DNA of 64,000 nt from Sinomonas sp. P10A9 (GTDB lineage Bacteria; Actinomycetota; Actinomycetes; Actinomycetales; Micrococcaceae), in the NCBI RefSeq assembly GCF_041022165.1, contig NZ_CP163302.1:3906001-3970000 (forward strand). The letters run 5' to 3'. Both the position numbers and the translations under genes were made by a program. Each line of letters begins with the position of its first letter. Position 1 is the first letter of the stretch. Shown here one piece after another: positions 42,317 through 50,951 of the stretch. The notes beneath the pieces are model-generated. The model was not told the origin of the DNA, ran no database searches, and saw only the letters and a program-made list of their open reading frames with translations.

Positions 42317-42324
42317 GCGCGTCC

Positions 42325-42392
42325 CGTCAGGCACAACTCACGCCGCTGGTATGCCGTTTCCGGGCCCCAGCGCGCGTGGGTTGTGCCTGACG
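42325..42392. terminator. Bidirectional terminator
   Basis: 19-nt arms (42325-42343, 42374-42392): CGTCAGGCACAA / TTGTGCCTGACG pairs perfectly at the base and CTCACGC / GCGTGGG continues inward. Lies between convergent transporter genes. Confidence 0.7.
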
Positions 42393-42397
42393 GAACG

Positions 42398-43480
42398 TCA
42401 ATCCCTGACGCGAGGCCGCACAAGCGTGGCCCACAGGTGCCAGAGCATCCCACCGAACGTGGCCAGGAACGCCGCCACGGCCACCCAGAGCTCCGCCCGG
42501 CCAATGAACGCCACAATGGGCAGGCTATCCGCCCGGCCCAGGTAGATGCCCGCTACGGCATACATGCCGAGGGGGAAGATGACGCTCCACAGCCCGGGCT
42601 CGTAGGCGAGGGGCACGCGGTGGATGATGTGCCGCCACCAGCCGGCCGCCAGCAGCACGGGGAACAGCCACGAGGCGAAGGACCAGAACACCACCGAGGA
42701 ACCTGCCACGAGGCCCCGGGTCGCGTCGACCATGGGCGCGCCGGCCATCTCCACGATCCGCGCCCCCGCGAGGACGCTGATGGCCATCGCCCCCATGGCC
42801 ACGAAGTACTGCGGGCGGAGGTCTTCCGGCCGTATGGGATAGGTCATGAGGCGCAGTGAGACGAAGATGCCCACGGCGGCGTACAGGATGAGTCCGACCG
42901 ACCACGCCACTACGGCCACCAGGGCGAGCGCCGCGCGCCACTCCGAACCGGCGAGGGGCTCGAGGGAGGCTGAGGCGACGGCCACCGACTGGCTCGCAAC
43001 GACCCAGATGAACCACGTCCCGTTGGCATCCTTGACCACGGGCCGCTCGTCGCGGCCCAGCACGGCCGTCCAGGGCACCACGTAGCCGAGCACCACCCAC
43101 GCGAGCACGGCGACGGCCAGCAGCACCGCTGTCGCACTAGGCCAGCCAGCCATCCCCAGCCGCACGCCGAGAACGTCGGTACCCGCGATGAACGTGAAGA
43201 AACCGAACGCGCGGCCGGGGTCCATGAAGTCGTGGCGCATCGCCTCGCGGAAGCGCACCAGGCGAACGAGGCTCAGTACGAGGATCACCGCGTAGGAGAC
43301 CGCGCAGACCACGAGCAGCGCCGCAGAGAGCCAGTGGATCCCCTCGAGCTCGAGGCCCACCGAGATGATCCCGCTCGCCATCGTGAGGGCGAAATACCCG
43401 GGTGTGAGGGTCTGCACCGCCTCGGCGACGCGGGAGGCGAAGGAGACCGGGGAACCCGGGGCATGGACGGCGGCGGTCAT
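42398..43480 (-). CDS. TDT/SLAC1-family transporter (TehA-like)
   Basis: 360 residues, ten membrane helices from the MTAAVHAPGS start. FALTMASGIISVGLELEG, FFTFIAGTDVLGVRLGM and YVVPWTAVLG match tellurite-resistance/dicarboxylate transporter family proteins; this subgroup moves anions such as C4-dicarboxylates, sulfite or malate. Convergent with pcaK; no functional link shown. Confidence 0.78.
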   Translation of the reverse strand: MTAAVHAPGSPVSFASRVAEAVQTLTPGYFALTMASGIISVGLELEGIHWLSAALLVVCAVSYAVILVLSLVRLVRFREAMRHDFMDPGRAFGFFTFIAGTDVLGVRLGMAGWPSATAVLLAVAVLAWVVLGYVVPWTAVLGRDERPVVKDANGTWFIWVVASQSVAVASASLEPLAGSEWRAALALVAVVAWSVGLILYAAVGIFVSLRLMTYPIRPEDLRPQYFVAMGAMAISVLAGARIVEMAGAPMVDATRGLVAGSSVVFWSFASWLFPVLLAAGWWRHIIHRVPLAYEPGLWSVIFPLGMYAVAGIYLGRADSLPIVAFIGRAELWVAVAAFLATFGGMLWHLWATLVRPRVRD

Positions 43481-43556
43481 GGCTCCCAGCCTAAGTGGCA
43501 TCCGCCATGCGTGTTGGGGCCGCAGGTCCTGTGGTGCCCGGCCTCCCCGGACAAGA

Positions 43557-44573
43557 TCAGGGAACCAGGACCACTTTGCCGGTGTTGCGCCGGGCCTCGA
43601 GGTAGGCGTGGGCCTCGCCAGCGGAGGCGAGGGGGAACGTGCGGTCCACGTGCGGGCGCACCCAGCCGTCCTCGACGCCCTGCAGGAGCGCGTCCATCCA
43701 TCCACGAACCTTGTCGGTCTCGCTGAACAGGTGGCCCACGTTCACGCCGAACACACCGAGGTTCCGGTTCATGAGCGGGATCGGGTTGAACAGCGGCTGC
43801 CGCGCCACGAGCGCGAGGAGGCCGAGCTTCCCGGGCAGCCTCGAGGAGACCGCGCCGGAGACACTGAACATCCCGAGCCGCCCGGTGGAGCGCAGCACGC
43901 CGTAGCTCTGCTTCCAGTGCCGCCCTCCGAACGGGTCAACAACGAGCTCGACGCCCCGGCCCCCGGTCAGGGCCTTGGTCTCCGCGACCCAGTCCTGCGT
44001 GGTGTAGTCGATAGTCTCGTGGACGCCCCGGCCCTGGAGGAACTCATGCTTGCGCGCGCTGGCGGTGCCAATCATCCGCGCCCCGACGTGCCGGCCGATG
44101 TCCACGGCCGCGAGCCCGACTCCCCCGCCCGCGTTGTGGATCAGCACGGTCTCGTCCGCGGAGAGCGAGCCCATGACCACCAGGAGCTGCCACGCCGCGA
44201 GGTAGTTCACCGGGACGGAGGCCGCCTGTTCGTGGGAGAGTCCGGCCGGCTTGTCGAACACCTGCTGCTGCGGGACGCACACCGTGTCTGAGTACCCGCC
44301 GAAGTGCGTGAGGGCAACCACGTCTCGCCCATCCCAGCGCGGATCCGCGTCCGGCCCGACGGCGTCCACGACTCCGGCGACCTCGTATCCGACGACCGCC
44401 GGGAAGCGGGACACATCCGGGTAGAACCCCTTGCGGGCGAGGACGTCCGCAAAGTTGACTCCGCAGGCAAGCGTGCGGATCCGGACCTCGCTGCCGCGCG
44501 GCATCGGGTCGGGTGCCTCGCGGAGGGTCAGCCGCTCGGGCCCCCCTACACCGATGATCACTGCCTGCTTCAT
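43557..44573 (-). CDS. NADPH:quinone reductase-like MDR oxidoreductase
   Basis: 338 residues of the zinc-free medium-chain dehydrogenase/reductase family: GVNFADVLARKGFYP, VGYEVAGVVDAVG, HNAGGGVGLAAVDIGRHVG (NADPH Rossmann) and VVDPFGGRHWKQS. Closest by pattern to VAT-1-like/zeta-crystallin quinone reductases; zinc ligands absent. Reduces quinones or enones with NADPH. GGAGGG lies upstream of the ATG. Isolated. Confidence 0.82.
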   Translation of the reverse strand: MKQAVIIGVGGPERLTLREAPDPMPRGSEVRIRTLACGVNFADVLARKGFYPDVSRFPAVVGYEVAGVVDAVGPDADPRWDGRDVVALTHFGGYSDTVCVPQQQVFDKPAGLSHEQAASVPVNYLAAWQLLVVMGSLSADETVLIHNAGGGVGLAAVDIGRHVGARMIGTASARKHEFLQGRGVHETIDYTTQDWVAETKALTGGRGVELVVDPFGGRHWKQSYGVLRSTGRLGMFSVSGAVSSRLPGKLGLLALVARQPLFNPIPLMNRNLGVFGVNVGHLFSETDKVRGWMDALLQGVEDGWVRPHVDRTFPLASAGEAHAYLEARRNTGKVVLVP

Positions 44574-44706
44574 GCCACCCTCCGTGCTACGGTCCCGGGC
44601 GCGAGCCGTCAGCCCCCACCGCCGAGTGGATCATAGCCGGGCGAGGGAAACATCCGGCGGCGCGTGCCGCGTAGCCTTGGAGTGACCCCGTCGAGGAAGG
44701 CGCCCC

Positions 44707-45327
44707 ATGTCCGAGCCCCGCATCATCCGCTTCGCCGACCTGCGCCCCGTCCGCTGGAAGAACGGCGGAGGGACAACGGTCGAGCTCGCCCGGGGGCCGG
44801 AAGTCGCCGGCGAAGATGGGGAGAGCACCTCCGGGGACTGGGGGTGGCGCCTGAGCATCGCCGACGTGGATCGGGCTGGCGACTTCTCTTCATTCGACGG
44901 CATGGAGCGCATCCTGACCGTGATCGAGGGCGAGCTCATGGTCCTGACCGTGGACGGGCACGAGCACGGGCTCGAACGCCACCGGCCCTTCCGGTTCGAC
45001 GGCGGCGCGCCCGCGAGCGCGGTCCTGCCCACCGGGTCGATCCGCGACCTCAACCTCATCACGCGACGCGGCTCGTTCACGGGGCACGTGACGATCCTCG
45101 AGCTCTCGAAGAAGCGCCCCCTGCCCCTCTCGGCGGGCCAGCTCGGGGTTCTGCTCCAGGGCGAAGCCATCGCCTCGGGCGTCGGGAATGCAGCGGACGA
45201 CGGCGCCACTCCCCTCGCGCGGTACGACGCCGTGGTCGGTGGGGAACCTGCGCCGGCTCTGAGCGGGCGAGGGTTCCTGGCCGTAGTGTCCGTGGATGCT
45301 GCCGACACCGACGCCGGCGAGGCTTGA
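44707..45327 (+). CDS. HutD/Ves-family cupin-like protein
   Basis: 206 residues. WKNGGGTTVELARGP, WGWRLSIADVDRAGDFSSFDGMERILTVIEGELMVLTVDG and DLNLITRRGSF are the HutD/Ves signatures. HutD is thought to be a regulatory or accessory factor for histidine use, and Ves of E. coli is a cold/salt protein; no hut genes are nearby, so function is open. AGGAAGG 6 nt before the ATG. The stop TGA is the first base triplet of a GGGGTCACC repeat array. Confidence 0.8.
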   Translation: MSEPRIIRFADLRPVRWKNGGGTTVELARGPEVAGEDGESTSGDWGWRLSIADVDRAGDFSSFDGMERILTVIEGELMVLTVDGHEHGLERHRPFRFDGGAPASAVLPTGSIRDLNLITRRGSFTGHVTILELSKKRPLPLSAGQLGVLLQGEAIASGVGNAADDGATPLARYDAVVGGEPAPALSGRGFLAVVSVDAADTDAGEA

Positions 45328-45400
45328 GGGGTCACCTCCCAACGACGCGGAGTCACCTCCCAACGATGCGGAGTCACCTCCTTGCGGGCGAAGGTACCTC
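45327..45400. repeat. 21-bp GTCACCTCC array after hutD
   Basis: GTCACCTCC at 45331, 45352 and 45373, exactly 21 bp apart, with AACGA(C/T)GCGGA between, and a decayed fourth at 45394. The array begins at the stop codon itself (TGAGGGGTCAC). Confidence 0.88.
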
Positions 45401-45409
45401 TGCCGCGGA

Positions 45410-45440
45410 GTAACGCCATGCGGCGGGGGCATGGCGTTAC
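45410..45440. terminator. Hairpin after hutD array
   Basis: Perfect 12-bp stem GTAACGCCATGC / GCATGGCGTTAC, 7-nt loop (GGCGGGG). Likely terminator or RNA stabiliser downstream of the HutD-like gene; no T run. Confidence 0.55.
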
Positions 45441-45553
45441 CTCACCGGAGAGAGATACCCCGCGGAGGCCCTAGTCCGGACGCGGTCGGCGCGGCTTCCG
45501 TCCAGTGGAAGTCGCGTGTGGCGCGGGCGGCAGGGGTGCGGTCCACTGGGCCC

Positions 45554-46369
45554 ATGAGCCTCAAGCGCACGCCGACCTCCAACCAGGTCGGCAGGGACGT
45601 CGCGTCGTCCATCCCTGCCTCCGCGGAGGGCGTCTTCGGCCTCGCCGGCGGGTTCTCCGGTGCATCGAGATCCTCTGGCATCGATCGGCCCTCGCGCACA
45701 GCCGATGACGGCGAGCTCGACGGCGACAACGAGCCTGGCGGTGACCTCGGGCTCGATGGTGACCCCGAGCTCGACGGCGAGCTCGCGCGGATCTGGCCAC
45801 GCGCCGTCGTGCATCTGGACGTGCGCAGCAACGATGCGCACACCCTGTATGCCGTGGCGATCGCGCGGTCGCTGCTCGCGGCGCATCCGGAGGCCGACGC
45901 GGGGGTGGTCCTGCCCGCGATCATGCTGCATGACATCGGCTGGTCGAAGGTGCCGCCGGACGAGGTGCTCGAGGCGATCGCGCCCGGCGGCGGACGGGAA
46001 GACCTCGTGCTCCTGCACGAGAAGGAGGGCGCGAGGCTCGCCCGGGCGATCCTCGCAGAGGCCGGGGTGCCGGAGGAACGGACGGCCCGGATCGTCGAGA
46101 TCATCGATGGCCACGATTCGCGCCGCGAGGCCCTCTCGATCGAGGACGCAATCGTCAAGGACGCCGACAAGACGTGGCGGCTCACACCGCACGGCCTCGA
46201 CACCGTCATGGACTGGTTCGGACTCGACCGCGGCCAGGCGCTGAGGCTGTGCAGCTCGCGCGTGCATGCGCACCTGTTCACCGACGCCGCCAAGGCCCTC
46301 GCGCGCGGCCTCGCGGCCATCGAGTCGGCGAATCTGTGGCCCGAGAGGGTGGCGCTAGAGTTGCCCTAG
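45554..46369 (+). CDS. HD-domain phosphohydrolase-like protein
   Basis: 271 residues from the ATG at 45554; the longer frame upstream runs through the repeat array and is not credible. The HD domain covers ~85-255: His96, His126-Asp127 (AIMLHDIGWSK) and Asp in IVKDADKTWRL. These metal-dependent proteins hydrolyse phosphate esters, often nucleotides. Residues 51-77 are an acidic tandem of DGELDG / DGDPELDGE, an unusual spacer. Substrate unknown. An 11-mer copy lies in its coding sequence (45802). Confidence 0.8.
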   Translation: MSLKRTPTSNQVGRDVASSIPASAEGVFGLAGGFSGASRSSGIDRPSRTADDGELDGDNEPGGDLGLDGDPELDGELARIWPRAVVHLDVRSNDAHTLYAVAIARSLLAAHPEADAGVVLPAIMLHDIGWSKVPPDEVLEAIAPGGGREDLVLLHEKEGARLARAILAEAGVPEERTARIVEIIDGHDSRREALSIEDAIVKDADKTWRLTPHGLDTVMDWFGLDRGQALRLCSSRVHAHLFTDAAKALARGLAAIESANLWPERVALELP

Positions 46370-46433
46370 CCGCGGCCTCGCAGAAAATGGGCCGCAGAAT
46401 CACGCGGAACCAGGCATGGCCGAGGAGGCGACG

Positions 46434-47225
46434 ATGGCGGGCGGCAGCAACGAGCCGGGCCGCAGCGTCACGTCCAAGGTCCTCGCGCTCCTGTTCGCGT
46501 TCGAATCCGGCCGTCGGTCGCTGAGCCTCTCCGAACTCGCCGAGACGGCCGGCCTTCCGCTGAGCACCACGCACCGTCTCGTCGGCGAACTCGTCGAATC
46601 CGGCGCCCTCGCCCGGGACTCGCAGGGCCGCATCCAGCTCGGCATCCGCCTGTGGGAGCTCGGCCAGAACGCCGGCCGCGCACTGCGGGACACTGCGCAC
46701 CCGTACGTCCAGGACCTCTTCTCCCTCACCGGCGAGACCGCGCACCTCGCGATCCGGGAGGGCCACGAAGTCCTGTACATCGACCGCGTCTACGGCACGA
46801 AGCGGGTCCCGCGGGCCTCGCGCGTGGGCGGGCGGCTGCCGATGCATGCCACGGCGGTGGGCAAGGTGATCCTCGCGTTCGAGGAGGACTGGGTCCGCGA
46901 CGCCTACTTCAACCGGCACCTCGAGCAGCCGACCGCATACACGCACGTCAACCCCGCGCGGCTCGCGGAGGAACTGGCGCAGATCCGCGAGCAGGGGTAT
47001 GCAACCACGGCCGAGGAGGTCCGGCTGGGTTCGGCGTCGATCGCCGTGCCGGTCTTCCACACGGGCCGGATCGGTGCTGGACTGGGCCTCGTGGTCCTCT
47101 CCTCGAACGCGGGCACGATGCGCCGCCATCTCCCCACGCTCCGCGGGATCTCGGCTCAGATCGAACGGGCCACAGCGCATATCCCGCTCGAGACGCTCCG
47201 CGCGAGCGCGGGGATCGGGAGCTAG
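46434..47225 (+). CDS. IclR-family regulator
   Basis: 263 residues from the second ATG (46434), which has GAGGAGG 5-6 nt upstream; the first ATG (46416) has no site. Winged helix at ~15-75 (TSKVLALLFAFESGRRSLSLSELAETAGLPLSTTHRLVGEL) and IclR effector domain (VLYIDRVYGTKRVPRASRVGGRLPMHATAVGKVIL). The MFS gene starts 2 nt after its stop, so it probably regulates that transporter; effector unknown. Confidence 0.85.
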   Translation: MAGGSNEPGRSVTSKVLALLFAFESGRRSLSLSELAETAGLPLSTTHRLVGELVESGALARDSQGRIQLGIRLWELGQNAGRALRDTAHPYVQDLFSLTGETAHLAIREGHEVLYIDRVYGTKRVPRASRVGGRLPMHATAVGKVILAFEEDWVRDAYFNRHLEQPTAYTHVNPARLAEELAQIREQGYATTAEEVRLGSASIAVPVFHTGRIGAGLGLVVLSSNAGTMRRHLPTLRGISAQIERATAHIPLETLRASAGIGS

Positions 47226-47227
47226 GC

Positions 47228-48466
47228 GTGGCGCGCCGCCCCCGCTGGCTCACGCGCAACGTCGGGACCCTCTCCGGGGTGAGCTTCTTCCAGGACGCCG
47301 CGAGCGAGCTGCTGTACCCGATCATGCCGATCTTCCTCACGGTGGTGCTGGGTGCGCCCCCTGCGGTGGTCGGCGCCGTCGAGGGTCTGGCCGAAGGCAT
47401 CGCCTCGCTGACCAAGCTCGCGGCGGGGCGGCTCTCCGACCGGTACCGGAAGCGTCCCCTCATCGGACTCGGCTACGGGCTGGCCGCGGTGGGCAAGCTC
47501 ATGATCGCTTTAGCCTCCTCGTGGCCGCTCGTGCTCGCGGCGCGGGGCGTGGACCGCCTTGGGAAGGGCATCCGCGGCGCCCCGCGGGACGTGCTCCTCA
47601 TGGAGGACGCAGACCCCGCGTACCGCGGGCGGATCTTCGGGTTCCACCGGATGGCGGACACGCTCGGCGCGGTGGTGGGCCCCGCGGTCGGCCTTGTGCT
47701 GTATGAGGCCTTCAGCCGCCAGATTCCGCCGCTCCTGTGGGTCGCGGTGATCCCGGCGGTGCTCTCGGTGCTGCTCGTCGCGGCGGTGCGGGAGAAGCGC
47801 AAGGTGCCTGCCGCCGTCGTCCGCACGGTACCGGAACGGTCGACGGCGGGTGGGCTCGCGGCGTCGTCCGCCTCCCTCGGGCGGGACGCACCGCCGGGGC
47901 TCCCGCCCAGGCTTCGGCTGCTGATCGCGGGGCTCACGGTGTTCTCGCTCGTGAACTTCCCGGATGCGCTCCTGCTGCTGCGTGCGCATGATCTCGGGCT
48001 CTCGACCGAGGGCGTGATCGGGGCGTACATCCTCTACAACGTCGCGTACGCGGCGCTCTCCTACCCGGCCGGCGCCCTGTCCGACCGAATCCCGCGGTAC
48101 CACGTGTACGCAGTGGGGCTCGTGTGCTTCGCTGTGGGGTACCTCGGGCTCGGGCTCATCGGCGACCCGGTGTGGGTGTTCCCCGTCCTGATCGTGTACG
48201 GCGGGTTCGCGGCAGCCACCGACGGCGTGGGCAAGGCCTGGGTGTCGAGCCTCGCTCCCGCCGGGCTCCAGGGCCGGGCGCAGGGCCTGTTCCAGGGCCT
48301 CACGGGCGGGGGCATCCTCGTCGCCGGCATCTGGGCCGGGCTCGCGTGGGGCGATGCCGGCCAGGTGCCGCTGCTGGTGAGCGGGGTCGCGGGGCTGCTG
48401 CTCGCCGTCGGCCTCGCGGTGGCGGGCAGCGGGTTCAGTCGCCGCGGCGAGCGGCCTGGCTACTGA
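47228..48466 (+). CDS. MFS transporter
   Basis: 412 residues from a GTG 2 nt after the IclR stop. Twelve hydrophobic segments; GRLSDRYRKRPLIGLGYGL in loop 2-3 and RGVDRLGKGIRGAPRDVLLMED place it in a bacterial MFS clan often annotated as drug or metabolite efflux. A long variable loop (about 195-230) separates the halves. Its last seven bases overlap the convergent phnE end. Substrate unknown. Confidence 0.83.
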   Translation: MARRPRWLTRNVGTLSGVSFFQDAASELLYPIMPIFLTVVLGAPPAVVGAVEGLAEGIASLTKLAAGRLSDRYRKRPLIGLGYGLAAVGKLMIALASSWPLVLAARGVDRLGKGIRGAPRDVLLMEDADPAYRGRIFGFHRMADTLGAVVGPAVGLVLYEAFSRQIPPLLWVAVIPAVLSVLLVAAVREKRKVPAAVVRTVPERSTAGGLAASSASLGRDAPPGLPPRLRLLIAGLTVFSLVNFPDALLLLRAHDLGLSTEGVIGAYILYNVAYAALSYPAGALSDRIPRYHVYAVGLVCFAVGYLGLGLIGDPVWVFPVLIVYGGFAAATDGVGKAWVSSLAPAGLQGRAQGLFQGLTGGGILVAGIWAGLAWGDAGQVPLLVSGVAGLLLAVGLAVAGSGFSRRGERPGY

Positions 48467-50085
48467 GCGAGGAGCCTCCGCAGGAAGGCCGCGATGGCCT
48501 CGATCGCGAGGACGACCCCGATCACGAGCAGTGCGAAGGTAGCGACGACGTTGTACTTGCTCAACTGGGCAGCGGTGAACATCGCCTGCCCGACCCCGCC
48601 AGCGCCGACCACGGCCAGGACGGTCGCGGCGCGGACGTTGCCGTCCAAGGCGTAGAAGGCATGCCCGACAATGGCGGGCGCGGCCTGCGGGAGAGTCGCT
48701 GAGAAGTACACCTGCGGCCGCGTCGCCCCCACGGCGCTGAGCGCCCGCTCGGGGCCAGGGTCGACCTCCTCGATCGAGTCGGCCAGGAGCTTCCCGAGCA
48801 GGCCTACCGTGCCGATGCCGAGGGCGAGCGCCGCCGCACTTCCGCCGAGCCCGGTGACGAGGATGAGAACAATCGCGAGGATGAGCTCCGGGATGCCCCG
48901 AACCACGAGCAGAACAAGCCGGGACACAGCGTGCACCGCGCCGCTCGGTGCGACGTTTCGCGCGGCGAAGGAGCCGACGATCCCCGAGAGGACGACGCCG
49001 ATGAGGGTGCCGGCGAGCGCGATCGCGACGGTGTCCCAGAGCATCGTGAACACCTGGGGCCATGTGTAGTCGCCCGTCGAGAGCGGGAAGAACGCCGCGA
49101 TCCGCTGGGGAAGCACGCTCCACACCGTGAGGAAGTCTCCCCACGCGGGCTGCGCGACGATGGCCGAGGCGATCACTGCCGCGGCGGCAGTCCACCCCAC
49201 GAGGGGGCTCCGGACACGCTGCCACGCGCTCGGGGACGTCGAGGACACCTTCCCGCGGCGCAGCACCATCCGCCGTATGCCCATGGAGATGAGCTCCATG
49301 GCCACGCAGAGGAGGAAGAGGATGATCGCCACGGCGATGGCCCGCTTGTAGTCGAGCCGCTGGATGCTAGCGGACAGTTCGTACCCCAGGCCCGGCATGC
49401 CCACGTAGCCGAGGATCGCGGATCCGCGGAGGTTGATGTCGTTGCGGTGCAGCACGGTCGCGATCCAGCTCGGGGCGACCTGCGGGAGGATGCCCGCGGC
49501 GAACTCCTGCAGCTTCGTCCCGCCGGCGGCCCGGATCGCGGTGCGCGGGCCCTCGTCGATCTGCTCGATCGCGTCCGCGAAGAGCTTGCCCACCATGCCG
49601 ACCGAGTGGAGGCCGATCGCGAGGATGCCGGGGAGCGATCCCAGGGAGAACATGGTGGCGAGCATGATGATGAGGATGAGCTCGGGGAACGCGCGCGCGA
49701 GCACTGTGACCCCGCGGCCGATCCATCGCAGGAGGGGTTGGGGGCTCGTGTTCCGCGCGGCCCAGTAGGCCACGGGCACCGACAGGATGGCCGCGACCGC
49801 GGTTCCGCTGATGACGATCGCGAGGGTAACGCCGGTGAGCCTCAGGAGCTCATCGGGCTCGGAGAAGTCAAGCGGAACCATGCGGGCGAAGAACCTCTGG
49901 GCGGAGATGAGGCTCTTCTCCAGCTTGACGCCCGTGAAGTCGAGGGCGATGAACGCGAAGATCCCGGCGACGATGAACGCGCCGAGCACGGCCGCGACCG
50001 TGATCCCTGAAGCACGACGGCGCGTGGCCGGCGCTGGCGGACGGGTCCCGTTCCGCGACGGGGCAGCGGGTGCGATCGTTGTCAC
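48460..50085 (-). CDS. phnE: Phosphonate ABC transporter permease, tandem PhnE fusion
   Basis: 541 residues, about twice a normal PhnE (~270). Two homologous halves each contain a binding-protein-dependent permease domain with the EAA-type loop (FADAIEQIDEGPRTAIRAAGG at ~170; LADSIEEVDPGPERALSAVGA at ~440). A single chain would therefore form both membrane subunits of the phosphonate importer. Start overlaps phnC as ATGA. Residues 1-30 are Pro/Arg-rich, with an 11-mer copy at 50012. Confidence 0.9.
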   Translation of the reverse strand: MTTIAPAAPSRNGTRPPAPATRRRASGITVAAVLGAFIVAGIFAFIALDFTGVKLEKSLISAQRFFARMVPLDFSEPDELLRLTGVTLAIVISGTAVAAILSVPVAYWAARNTSPQPLLRWIGRGVTVLARAFPELILIIMLATMFSLGSLPGILAIGLHSVGMVGKLFADAIEQIDEGPRTAIRAAGGTKLQEFAAGILPQVAPSWIATVLHRNDINLRGSAILGYVGMPGLGYELSASIQRLDYKRAIAVAIILFLLCVAMELISMGIRRMVLRRGKVSSTSPSAWQRVRSPLVGWTAAAAVIASAIVAQPAWGDFLTVWSVLPQRIAAFFPLSTGDYTWPQVFTMLWDTVAIALAGTLIGVVLSGIVGSFAARNVAPSGAVHAVSRLVLLVVRGIPELILAIVLILVTGLGGSAAALALGIGTVGLLGKLLADSIEEVDPGPERALSAVGATRPQVYFSATLPQAAPAIVGHAFYALDGNVRAATVLAVVGAGGVGQAMFTAAQLSKYNVVATFALLVIGVVLAIEAIAAFLRRLLAQ

Positions 50086-50948
50086 TGCGCTGCCTGCCCG
50101 ACGGTCTGTGCGGGCTGCTGGGACACGTCGGACACGTCAGATACCTCAGCCGCCTCCGACACCTCGGACGCCTCGTACGCCTCGTACGCCTCGTAGGCTT
50201 CAGCGCCGTAGACACGCATTACAGACTCCCGCTCAAGGCCCGCGGTGGGCGTGTCGAGGACAACCCGGCCGCCCTGCAGGCCGACGAGGCGGTCGCCCCA
50301 GGACATCGCGAGCTCGACCTGATGGAGGCTGCACAGGACCGTGAGGCCCCTCTCCCGCCCGATCTCCCGGATGAGGTCCATGACCTGCTTCGAGGACTCG
50401 GGGTCAAGGGACGCGACGGGCTCATCGGCGAGGAGGATCTCGGGCGACTGCATGAGTGCCCGCGCGATCGCGACGCGCTGCTGCTGTCCTCCCGAGAGCG
50501 TATCCGCGCGCTGGTGCTCCCGTCCGGCGAGCCCGACGCGCTCGAGGTGACCTAGCGCCGTCGTGCGCAGTGATCTGGGGTAGGACCAGACACCGAGGCG
50601 GGGCCCGGCGACCGTGGAGAGGGCACCGGTGAGCACATTCTCGAGGACCGAGAGCGAGCCGACGAGCTCGAACTGCTGGAAGATGACGCCGACCCGTGAC
50701 CGGAGGCGGCGCAGGGCCTTCCCGCGCAGCGCGGGGACGTCCTGGCCGAGCACGCGGATGGAGCCCGAGGTGGGGAGGTCGAGCTGGTCGATGTGCCGCA
50801 GGAGCGTCGATTTGCCCGAACCGGACAGGCCGAGGAGGACGACGATCTCGCCCTCCCCGACCGTGAGGCTCACGCCGTCGAGGGCTCGCAGATCGCCGTA
50901 CTGCTTGACGAGGTCGTTGATCTCAACGACGGCGCGAGGGGAGCCCAT
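50082..50948 (-). CDS. phnC: Phosphonate ABC transporter ATP-binding protein
   Basis: 288 residues. Walker A LGLSGSGKST, Q-loop GVIFQQFELVG, signature LSGGQQQRVAIARAL, Walker B ILLADEPVASLD and H-loop SLHQVE. The core matches PhnC. Residues ~246-288 are an added tail made of codon-level repeats (EAYEAYEAYEASEVSEAAE, then VSDVSDVS). Coupled to phnE by a four-base overlap and 3 nt from phnD, consistent with a phnDCE importer operon. Confidence 0.9.
   Translation of the reverse strand: MGSPRAVVEINDLVKQYGDLRALDGVSLTVGEGEIVVLLGLSGSGKSTLLRHIDQLDLPTSGSIRVLGQDVPALRGKALRRLRSRVGVIFQQFELVGSLSVLENVLTGALSTVAGPRLGVWSYPRSLRTTALGHLERVGLAGREHQRADTLSGGQQQRVAIARALMQSPEILLADEPVASLDPESSKQVMDLIREIGRERGLTVLCSLHQVELAMSWGDRLVGLQGGRVVLDTPTAGLERESVMRVYGAEAYEAYEAYEASEVSEAAEVSDVSDVSQQPAQTVGQAAQ
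50127..50205. repeat. Short tandem repeats encoding the PhnC tail
   Basis: The strand reads a run of CGTACGCCT units (x3) and related TCGGACACG/CCTCGGACG units. They encode Glu-Ala-Tyr and Glu-Val-Ser/Asp-Val-Ser repeats after the ATPase core ends, a likely recent slippage expansion in frame. Confidence 0.7.
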
Positions 50949-50951
50949 GAG

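Noticed and set aside
45296-45553. N-terminal part of the HD protein from 45296
   Set aside because: It would translate the repeat array and hairpin (PPNDAESPPNDAESPP), which is an obvious readthrough; the ATG at 45554 is used instead.
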